A DNA stretch of 64,000 bases from Lotus japonicus (Eukaryota > Streptophyta > Magnoliopsida > Fabales > Fabaceae). Below the pieces are notes generated by a model that did not search any database, was not told the origin of the DNA, and saw only the letters and a list, made by a program, of their open reading frames with translations. Below, one piece after another: positions 54,991 to 64,000 of this stretch (its first letter is position 1; every line of letters starts with the position of its first letter). The translations under genes were made by a program, and so were the position numbers. The DNA is taken from NCBI RefSeq assembly GCF_012489685.1, contig NC_080046.1:31465763-31529762 (forward strand), in the 5' to 3' direction.

Positions 54991-55451
54991 ACATCTTTTG
55001 AGTTGTTTTCTTTGTTTAACATTCTAGTTACATGATGGTAGATTTCCGTTCAAAGTTAACCTTTAGTTCTGTTAATGTTATTTGGGTTGATGATGCTCCA
55101 CCGAATTTGGTTGCTTTCATGATGTATTTGGCATAGCCTGTGTTTCGGATTAATTTCAATAAACTTCCCCTAAAAAAAATCGAGTAGGAGGAATTAATCA
55201 GCACATAAAAAACATGGTCAAAGTATGGCAAACTCATTTTCATGGGTGACACCCTCTTTCTTTAGTGGTGACAATTTGAGCTTTGTTGTCTTTGCTTGCA
55301 CTCTTCTTTTTGTTCTAAAAATTGAAAGAAAGATAGAACCTCTGAAAGGGCTGTCATTTTCTTTTTCCTGTTTTAACCTCATACTTGTACAAATAGGACA
55401 TTCCTAGTTAACATAAGGTGAGCCACTAATGAAAAGGAGTATAACAACAGA

Positions 55452-55510
<59 letters not shown>

Positions 55511-56405
55511 TCATCTTAATTAAAAGAATAACTAGTTAATACTTACATGCATGATGCATCAATTTATCTTTAATGCCAAGTGTATATGGAAGTAAATTAG
55601 TAAAAAAGCATTTTAAGGGCTCACGATGAAATTCAAATCTTCTTTTAATTTGGTTGAATTATGGTACGTACCAAGACTTCTCTCAACTTCTGATGGCTTA
55701 AATTTGGATAACTTCAGACAATGTAAGAGTATATACTTGCTGAACTCCTAAGAGGCTATTCCTATGTATGATTAATGATTGAAGGGTGACTCTACATAGA
55801 AGAAGATGTGGTCCTCTGTTACTTATCTTGTAAGAAATCTGGTCGTTAATTACATGACGTGATTAGGGTGATAAATTAATTATTGGATTTGGGCCTCTCA
55901 ACCATGATGTGATTAATTAGTTTGAAATCCTAATACCAAGTAATTATCAATAATGAGAAATATATAATTAGGAAAATGTAATGAGAAGCATAGTTGAAAC
56001 TAGGAGTCTTCATAACCGATCGAATCCAATCGAAACCGAAAAAAAGATCTAAATAAACTGAAATTCAATCAAACCAAAAACTGAAAAACAAAAACTTTTT
56101 CATTGGAGTGGATCGGATTTCCAAAACCCAAACCAATCCAATCCAAACCAAACATTTGCAAATATATATAATTTTATTTGTATCTTTATCATATCATTCA
56201 TATGTACAAATTTACATCCTTATATATTTATTATACGACACGTGCATATTTATAAATATTTATTTGAATGAAATTTTTATAAGTAATTGAATAAATATGC
56301 ATCAAAGTAAAAAAATATAATTATAAATTTTAAAAAATATTGACTATATTACAATTTATGAACATTAGATTGATGCTATAAATTAGGGGTGTTTAGCATG
56401 AACTA
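54991..56405. other. Intergenic up to scaffold gap
   Basis: No gene is recognised. A (TA)n microsatellite is at 55457-55507. Around 56000-56160 the text is rich in AACCGA/AACCAA phrases like one arm of a fold-back element, whose partner would lie in the gap. Confidence 0.4.
55457..55507. repeat. (TA)n microsatellite
   Basis: A pure TA run of about 50 bp. Confidence 0.9.
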
Positions 56406-56505
56406 NNNNNNNNNNNNNNNNNNNNNNNNNNNNNNNNNNNNNNNNNNNNNNNNNNNNNNNNNNNNNNNNNNNNNNNNNNNNNNNNNNNNNNNNNNNNNNN
56501 NNNNN
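56406..56505. other. Assembly gap, 100 N
   Basis: Exactly 100 N suggest a scaffold gap of unknown real size. It truncates the left LTR of the second RT-less element, which resumes about 663 bp into the LTR. Confidence 0.98.
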
Positions 56506-59500
56506 GCTAGGGTCAACTCACGGAATATAGTAGATAATACAAACAGCATGTGAAGAATAAGGGGTATGTATATTATATATGTTGTATATAATATATTTAT
56601 ATGTTCTGTATTGCCTACCCTAAGGTATATACTTAGCATGTTATCAAGGCTCTAATAACAATTCAATGAATAATATCTCAACAATACAATAAGCATTATC
56701 TCAACAATTCCATATTGGGCGCATGTATGCATGCAATGTCAATTCAAACGTTGATCCCAAAAAATAGGCATGTCAAGTCGATCCAACCCATTGGGTCGAA
56801 CACAAGGACTCGCACACGCAGTAAATGACAACGCCAAGTCGGTTTCTCTATTAGAGTCGAACATACGGACGTTGCGCGCGTCTAATGACTATCGCCGAAT
56901 CGATCCAATCCCTCGGATTGAATATAAGGATCCGCGCGTGTCGAAATATTATCGCTGAATCGGTCCAATCCCTCGGATTGAACTCACGGACTCACGCGAG
57001 TTTATATGCGATGGCTGAATCGATCCAATCCATCGGATTGAATATAAGGATTCACGCGTGCCCGAGTGACTACCGCCGAATCGATCCAATCCCTCGGATT
57101 GAATATAAGGATTCACGCGTGTCAAACGATTATTGCCGAATCGGTCCAACCCGTCGGGTTGAACATAAGGATTCGCGCCCGTTAAGCCGAAGATAATGTC
57201 GATTATGCGACAAAATGAATTAATCAAAAGAAGAAAGAATGAACTTGGAACTCATAGTTCCCGGCTAAACTTTAGATAGCCAAACAATAAACTGCTCATC
57301 GAGCGAAGAGTACCGAAGTACTTGGAAACTTATAATTTCCGGCTAAACTTTAGATAGTCAAACAATAAACTGCTCATCGAGCAAAAGAGTATCAACATAC
57401 TCGGAAACTTGTAAGTTTCTTCTAAACTTGGACTCGGCGACCCTTCTCATCTTTCAAACTAATATTCAAGCTCCAAGCTCTTATCTAAGGTTGTTACCAT
57501 TATTCAATGGTTTTAGAAATTGATTAATGTCTTATGAGTTTTCCTTGAGAAAATAGGTTTCTTTTAATCTTATAATACTTCCTATAAGTTTCAGGGATCC
57601 CATAATCCCAAACAATTCCTTGAGAAGGTCTCGATCCATTAAAACATAACAAGGTCCGAACTCCGTTCGTCCTTTCGAACTCTCTCAAAAATCTCATAAA
57701 ATTCGGCATGACTTGCCTGTTATCCTCACTCATCAGTATCACAGATATAAGTGGAATAGCATAACTAAATCAGCGCAATCAATAAGCATAAACAGCATAT
57801 TCCAACACATCCTAGATTAACCAGCAAACGGCCGAAGCCTCTCAGAAAACATTTTTCCATAAAAACGATATACAATATCCAAGCAATATTCAATATCAAC
57901 ACAATAACCCAGTCGAATTGATCGACGCCTACAAGGAAATAGCTAGTAAGTAAGTTGCCCTAACCTCGAGTTGTTCTAGTCTCGCGGTGCAGGTCTCGCT
58001 CACAAGCTTGTTCAGTCAAGCCCAAGGTTTCCACAAACGAACCTTAGAGCAAACAAAGCAGAAATCAATCAAATTAAGTCGACATAATCGAAACAATACT
58101 AACTAGAGTTAGACAAAGCTCAAGAAACTTCAGAGTACAACACTTAGGCACGAATGAAAGGGCTTTCCCCGAATGGATGAGTTTTGACTCGATTCAAGTT
58201 TTGTGCAAAAACACTTTATTCGCTAAAACGTGCATAACTCGAGCTACAGAACTCGGAATGACACGAAACCGGCGCCAAAATTTCGACAATTGAAAGAGCT
58301 ACGCAATGGCTCAGGTCATAGAGACCCAAAAATTATTTTTGGACACGGTACCCAAGCAAATAGGTTTCGGCCACTATGGAAAATAGGGTTTTCGAACTTT
58401 TTCTTCGATCTAAATCAATTCCTAGGTATTCTTAGGCGATATCTAGGCCAGGGAAACTCTCAGAAAAATTATCGGGTTAAAACTGTCGCAGGGGTATTTT
58501 GGTCAATATTTTTAGCTCAGAATTTCAAAACTGAATTTTTGAAAAACAAATTGGATGGGGACGTCCACAACGACGTTTATGACGACAAATCCTACTAGCA
58601 CTAAGCCAAGTCGATAGATTAGAGCGTAAAGGTTGCGACTTTGCCGAAAAATGGGTATTTAGGGTAGAAATTGATTCCGGCGGCATTTCGTCGACATTTG
58701 ACAAAATCTAATCCGCAGAACACGCTCAGGAGCATGCAGGGAAGAAGTTTAGACGCTGAAATCAACTGATTTGAACAGTTTTTCAAAAACCTCAAAATTT
58801 TGAACTCAGAAAGTCGCAGGAGAAATGGACAGAAACGACGATTCGAAGGAGAGTATAGATTACCTACCTCGAGGTCTTCGATTAGTGACGATCGGTGAAG
58901 CAAACGGGCAAGAAACGGAAAAACTCTTCTTCTCCTCCTTCCTCCTTGAAAGCCACGGCCAAAATGGGTGCAGGTGATGGTTTTTTTTTTGTTTTTTCTA
59001 TTTTTCAAAGTATATATAGGAAATGGAAAACGCGGGAAAATGATTATTTCGCGATTCCGATTTTTCCTGTGCATTCCTCTGTAAATTCTAAGATAGGTTC
59101 TGGCGACAGAATTCCAGAACTCAAAATAGGATTCTTGGAATTAAACCAGAAGATCCAAGATCGGCATAAGTCGGTGTAAGTCGGTTTATCCCGAAAAACT
59201 ATTTTTTGCAGTGATCGTCGGATGAGAAAACTTCCTTCTGAAGAAAGATCAGAATTGACGAGAGAAATAGGAGAACGCGGGTGGAATCTTCTTTTGCAGC
59301 TCCGAATAGAAAAAGTCTTCATCGTCTGTCGATCTTAGGTTTTCTCGAACTATCAGGGATTCCGTTTCGGCAAACTTCCGAGAATTGGAATTTGACGTTC
59401 GTACTTTCCAGGATTTCGCATCGAAATGGTTGTTTAAGGACGGAAAAGAGAAGTTCTAACATTTCTCTGAGGATTTTTGGAATTAGTTTCCATCGTGTCC

Positions 59501-59692
59501 TAAAACGTAAATTAACTATTCACTAATACCTTTGACCTAGGATTAAGCGTATGTTAGTCGTGCTATAACTCTTTCGGTTTTTCGATACATTCTTGGACTT
59601 TTCCTGAACCTCTTTCCTTCCCAAATTTATCTTAATCAAATAACTTTTTTATTTTATTCACTTATCCAAAGCGTTAAAACTTGGGCCTTACA
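56506..59692 (-). repeat. Partial left LTR of copy 2
   Basis: It lacks about 663 bp, lost in the gap. At several sites where the two LTRs of copy 1 differ, it agrees with the left LTR of copy 1. It also has a few single-base length differences near 56564-56585 and 57863. Confidence 0.9.
56784..57161. repeat. Seven-unit hairpin array, third LTR copy
   Basis: All seven dyads are conserved with small spacing differences of one base. Confidence 0.9.
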
Positions 59693-59729
59693 TTACTACC
59701 CTCCAAAAAGAAAGTTTCGACCTCGAAAC

Positions 59730-60994
59730 TTAAGGGTCAGTAAAAAGTTCTGGATACTGTTCCTTGATCTTTTCCTTCAGCTCCCACGTTGCATCGCCGG
59801 TGTCCTTGTTCCAAATAACCTTCACTAACTCGATCTCTTTACCCCTCAACTGCTTTACCCTTGTGTCACCAATGCTGATTGGCGGTGTCTCGAAAGACAA
59901 GTTATCCTTCAACTCAATGTCATCCAGCTCGATGACGTGCGTCGGATCAGCAATATACTTCCGCAGTTGTGACACATGGAATACATCGTGAACGTTTGAT
60001 AGAAAAGGCGGTAATGCGATCTGATAAGCTACCGGTCCTACACGACGAGTAATCTGATAAGGTCCAATGAACTTTGGCGTCAGCTTTCTTGACTTGATTG
60101 CTCGACCAACTCCTGTAGTCTGGGTAACTCGCAGAAACACATGATCTCCTTCTTCGAATTCCAGGGTTCTGCGCCTTTGATCTGCATAGCTCTTCTGTCT
60201 ACTCTGAGAAGCCTTCATCTTTTCCCTGATCTGTTTAATCTTCTCAGTTGTCTGTTGCAGAAGTTCCGGTCCTACTAACAAATTCTCTCCATCTTGATAC
60301 CAACATAAAGGTGTTCTACACTTGCGGCCATACAATGCCTCATACGGTGCCATGCCTATAGTCGTATGAAAACTGTTGTTGTATGTGAACTCAATCAGTG
60401 GCATTAGGGTATCCCAACTGCCCTTGTTGCCTAACACGCAAGCTCGTAGCAAATCCTCCAATGATTGGATAGTTCTCTCTCAGTTTGCCCATCAGTCTGT
60501 GGATGATAAGCAGAACTTAATCTCAGCCTCGTTCCCAAAGCATTATGAATAGCTCCCCACAAATGTGAAGTAAACTTCGGGTCTCTATCGGAAACGATAC
60601 TTATTGGCACTCCATGAAGTCGCACAATCTCAGCTATATATATCTCTGATAGCTTCTCCACGTTGTACGTGGTCCTCACAGGTATGAAATGAGCCGACTT
60701 AGTCAATCGATCCACGACTACCCAAATCGAATCATATCCTTTTTGAGTTCTTGGCAACGCCACGACAAAATCCATCGATATGCTATCCCATTTCCATTGA
60801 GGTACATCCAAGCTCTGTAGCATACCTGAAGATTTCTGATGTTCCACCTTCGCCTTCTGACAGATTAAACATGCAGCTACATATCCTGCCACTTGTCTCT
60901 TCATCCCTGGCCACCAAAAATTCACCTTCAAGTCCTGATACATCTTTTTCCTTCCAGGGTGAATGCTCAACTTGCTTTTGTGACCTCCACTCAT
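59730..60994 (-). pseudogene. Integrase with chromodomain-like tail, frameshifted (copy 2)
   Basis: The encoded pieces (60994-60431 and 60461-59730) match those of copy 1 residue for residue as far as I can read, including the GA-run frameshift near 60478. The catalytic D, D and E are present. The shared lesion means it predates the split of the two copies. Confidence 0.9.
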
Positions 60995-62336
60995 GATTCA
61001 AAACTTAACTCGATCGCTCTATAACTCATAGACGAACTATTCCCTTGGAATCTACTAGTCCATTAACGTCGATTCCAACTTCGTAACTATCCTCATTCGC
61101 ACCATGAAATCAATCTTCTACTTAGTCATCATTCAAATTAAAACTCGACTCAAGTCTTGATACCTTGTGCATCGCTAGACCCAATCCCTTTTAACATCCG
61201 TTCATCAACAACTTATAAGCTAATCATCATATCAATATCTTACAATCCATCATTGTCATCTCCCCTTTTTCGAGACTTCCCTTACCCGAACCATAAAACC
61301 AACCTTCACTTATTCACAACCCACTTTACAATTACCTAAAATCCTTAACACTTCCCCCAAATCCGAACTTATTCCCTAGAAGATCAAATCATAACTGTAC
61401 CTCGGGAAACTTAACTAGTCATTTTATCATCCGATCCCTCAACATTCTGAGGTTTAACTACAATCGTTAATGCTAACACCACTAAATATCTTATTCGTAC
61501 ATGATTTTCACCTCCCAAGGTCAATCTTAACCCTAAGACCCTCATTCAACTTAGTGAAAATCACTTGCTAACCCCAGCATGCAACATCGGACTTCATAAC
61601 AAAGTCCCATTCACTCTTAGACTCTAAGAAATTTGTCCACATATAACAACCTCAAGTATTCATCTTAATACTAACTCTTTATTTCTGTAACTAGATCGTC
61701 CTCCAATCAATCCGATACTTAGTCTCTCGTTTCAAGACCTCACAAACTTTGAGTCCTAAACACTTAAGGCAAGAATTATAGACTTAAACCTAAACTTTCA
61801 CCAAGTTTGGACCTCAAATGTCCTTTAATTCTTCAATACTTCTTAAATGAATATCCTTTTCTTAAAACTATAACTCCTTCGCAAGCAAACAAATACTTCA
61901 CACGAACTTTACCTCCCAAGTCAACTAATCCTCGATCCAATCAAATCAACCTTACCAATCCATCTATCAAAGTCCATTGCCAGTTCTGATTCCGAATATC
62001 ACCCCCTCAATATTAAGTTGATCAGGCCTAATACATCGAAGGTGAAGATTTAGAAAAACCCACTGGAACAGTCAATGAGTTCCTATCATCCAGTAGTCAC
62101 AATTACCCTGATATTAAATCCTCAATGATGCCGCTACGGAACTACACACTCTCGACACCATACGTATACTATCCATACGGAATCTCTCGGAGATTCATTC
62201 TTCAACTTCTAGCTCCTTTGTTAAACGCATCGGTGCAAGACTACTTTCTAGGCTTAACGTGTTATTCTAAACCTCGTGTAACTTCTATAGTTTAAACACG
62301 AGCAACGGTCAAATAAAGTATTATTAGGCGTAATAA
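60995..62336. other. Non-homologous filler between gag and integrase (copy 2)
   Basis: It has the same 1342-bp length and nearly the same sequence as 48312-49653. No reverse transcriptase or RNase H was seen. Confidence 0.8.
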
Positions 62337-63587
62337 CTATAAAGTCAAAGCTTGACAGTAAAGGCAAGTTAGGTGTGTTGCACGTTCTACGAGAGTAATA
62401 AAGCATGTTATCCTAGAATGAGAAGGAATAGTTAGAAGGTTACCATCGTTCGTGTGCTCTCCTCTTACTAGTCTACCAGCTCCCTCGCCGCACGAGACAT
62501 AGACTCCTCCCCGTGCAGCAGGATGTCTTCCTCTCACCGTAGGCACAGATGGCTCAACCCTGGTTACATTGCAATCCTTGGCTTGATGCCCCGGACGGTT
62601 GCAATTGAAACATAGAGGTCCCCCGTCTGGACACTTGTTAGAGTAGTGCCCCACCTTCTTGCACCTGTAACACGTTACTCCTTGGCCCGAAGTCTTGTTT
62701 CCTGTTCCTCCGGTAGCATTTATGGGCTTATACTGCCCCGAGGTAAAACCTTCCCTCAAAGGGCGTTGATACGGCTTCTTCTGTTGGAATTTACCTCTTC
62801 CTTTATAGTTCTGAGGACCTGACCTTACTGGTCCTCCAGTTCCAGCACGATTCAACCTCTTGTTCTTCATTAACTCCACTTCTGTGGCTTTCTCAACCAA
62901 GGACTGGAAGCGCATGATTCCCAACGGTTTCACTGAGTCCTCAATGTCAGGCCTCAGCCCATTCACAAAGCGTTTGCACATGTAGGGTTCATCAACCCCA
63001 TTGCGGAAGAATCGAAAGTGTTTGGCCAACGATTCCAGCTTAGCAGCATATTCCGGAATGGACATGCTACCCTGACGAAGAGTCAGAAACTGTGCCTCAC
63101 GCTCGTCACGAGCACTATCTGGAAAATACTTCTCCAGAAAAGCAGCACGAAATGAAGCCCAGTTCACTTCCACATTATTTGCTTCCATCATTCCTCTGGT
63201 ACCCCTCCACCAGTACTCAGCATCGCCCAGCAGCAGATAAGTTGCCAGGCCCACCTTGGCCCCTTCACTAGTCTGTAGTACTTCGAAAATCTTCTCAATC
63301 TCTTGGATCCATAGATCCGCATTGTCCGGGTCAGTCCCACCTGTGAACTTGGGTGGATCCTGCCTTCTAAAATCATTCAATCCCCTATTCTGGTCCAGGG
63401 CTACCTCCCTCTCCCGCTTATGTCGCTCACGTTCAGCTTTGTCAGCACGCAACTGAGCGTTCTCCGCAGTTTGATTTGTCATTGCCTGGGCCATAGCAGT
63501 CATTGCCCCAGCGAGTTGGTTCATGTTCTCCATGTTCTGTTTAGTTAAACAAACAGTTAGTACTAACCATAAGATAGCATCTAGCAT
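62337..63587 (-). CDS. Gag with two zinc knuckles (copy 2)
   Basis: It is a 416-codon frame matching copy 1, with the probable start at Met19 (63533), both C-x2-C-x4-H-x4-C knuckles, and the same degenerate protease-like tail. The frame has stayed open in both copies while pol has not. Confidence 0.9.
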   Translation of the reverse strand: MLDAILWLVLTVCLTKQNMENMNQLAGAMTAMAQAMTNQTAENAQLRADKAERERHKREREVALDQNRGLNDFRRQDPPKFTGGTDPDNADLWIQEIEKIFEVLQTSEGAKVGLATYLLLGDAEYWWRGTRGMMEANNVEVNWASFRAAFLEKYFPDSARDEREAQFLTLRQGSMSIPEYAAKLESLAKHFRFFRNGVDEPYMCKRFVNGLRPDIEDSVKPLGIMRFQSLVEKATEVELMKNKRLNRAGTGGPVRSGPQNYKGRGKFQQKKPYQRPLREGFTSGQYKPINATGGTGNKTSGQGVTCYRCKKVGHYSNKCPDGGPLCFNCNRPGHQAKDCNVTRVEPSVPTVRGRHPAARGGVYVSCGEGAGRLVRGEHTNDGNLLTIPSHSRITCFITLVERATHLTCLYCQALTL

Positions 63588-63730
63588 AACTATACAATAT
63601 GATTAAGTACTAACTTCAATCAATTCTAAGCGAAAAATCGCTTGGCAGACAATCAATTTTTACTCTTTGCAGAGTCACACAACCTAGCACAGAAGACCTA
63701 TTTCCCACGGCTCCCAAAAGACTCGACTAA

Positions 63731-63742
63731 GCTCTGATACCA
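63731..63742 (-). other. Primer binding site, copy 2
   Basis: TGGTATCAGAGC on the minus strand, three bases from the right LTR, as in copy 1. Confidence 0.9.
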
Positions 63743-63745
63743 CAA

Positions 63746-64000
63746 TGTAACACCCCGATTTCGGTGGCGTCACTTTAGTAACTCAAGAATAAAATAAAGC
63801 GGAAAAGCAGGTATTTTTTTTTTCTTTTGTTTAAATAAAAAGACTTGTCGAAATCAGGTCTCATCCCAATCGCGATTAACAGCGATTAATATACAATACA
63901 AGCACACCCTTGCTGTAACTAAAAACATCGTCACGAGTGTCCTCAAGTGACGGAAAGTAACATCAAGTAACTAAAAGTATTGCCCAACGGCAAACAAGTG
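63746..64000 (-). repeat. Right LTR of copy 2, cut by window end
   Basis: The first 255 bp of the LTR starting TGTAACACCCCGATTTCGG are visible and match copy 1. Confidence 0.9.

Larger units (their letters stand above)
56506..64000 (-). mobile_element. RT-less gypsy-type element, copy 2 (incomplete)
   Basis: Left LTR is partial (56506-59692), the interior is 59693-63745 (4053 bp, exactly as in copy 1), and the right LTR begins at 63746 and runs out of the window. The few interior differences I noted include one near 61741 (C for G), one near 62465 and one near 63413. Gag and integrase frames have the same lengths as in copy 1. The target duplication cannot be seen. Confidence 0.92.

Noticed and set aside
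55028..55252. Possible LINE tail around V-D-D-A-P-P-N-L-V-A-F
   Set aside because: It is too short, interrupted by stops, and lacks the A-D and G landmarks of RNase H-like domains.
56403..56639. Minus open frame running into the N gap
   Set aside because: It is half unknown residues and the rest is AT-rich LTR sequence.

Overview
This window is plant nuclear DNA: AT-rich, with GT-AG introns, LTR retrotransposons carrying plant-type primer sites, and many MITEs. The gene families and a legume-like CACTA terminus suggest a dicot, plausibly a legume, but that is inference. A run of exactly 100 N (56406-56505) marks a scaffold gap.

Host genes are few. Two small secreted-peptide genes, at 2370-3819 and 9338-10200, encode 81 and 82 residues. 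Both carry a Tyr-sulfation type motif (D-Y, 13 residues, ending H-D-P) like the PSY family. A complete eight-exon internal alternative NAD(P)H dehydrogenase (NDA type, 495 aa) lies at 18589-21489 (+). It converges on a seven-exon, three-domain jacalin-related lectin (591 aa) at 21819-26219 (-). Remnants of an F-box protein, an RNase H-like domain and an armadillo-like protein are also present.

The rest is mostly mobile DNA. A very young Ty1/copia element (12795-18213, LTRs differing at one site) sits about 370 bp upstream of the NDA gene. A Ty3/gypsy chromovirus (28419-33806, minus) is young by its LTRs but broken in pol. A non-autonomous CACTA element (37099-40605) has acquired exons from unrelated host genes (an NDB-type dehydrogenase and probably COG3). 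Two hAT MITEs, a Harbinger-like MITE, a MULE-type MITE with internal tandem units, three Stowaway elements and other fold-backs are delimited here by target-site duplications or inverted repeats.

From 41966 the DNA is nested: a MULE with a 9-bp target duplication contains a 192-bp hAT MITE and an 11.75-kb gypsy element (43160-54911). That gypsy element has 3.85-kb LTRs and a 4053-bp interior with gag and integrase but no recognisable reverse transcriptase. A second copy (56506-64000, cut by the gap and the window end) has an interior of exactly the same length and the same frameshift, so this is a propagating RT-less family or a duplicated/mis-assembled locus. Its LTR carries a regular 60-61 bp array of seven small inverted repeats, plus two further hairpin sets, in which stem bases change in compensating pairs. 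This is the most unusual signal in the window.

No tRNA, rRNA or CRISPR features were seen. Many long open frames in the LTRs are repeated only because the LTR copies are nearly identical.
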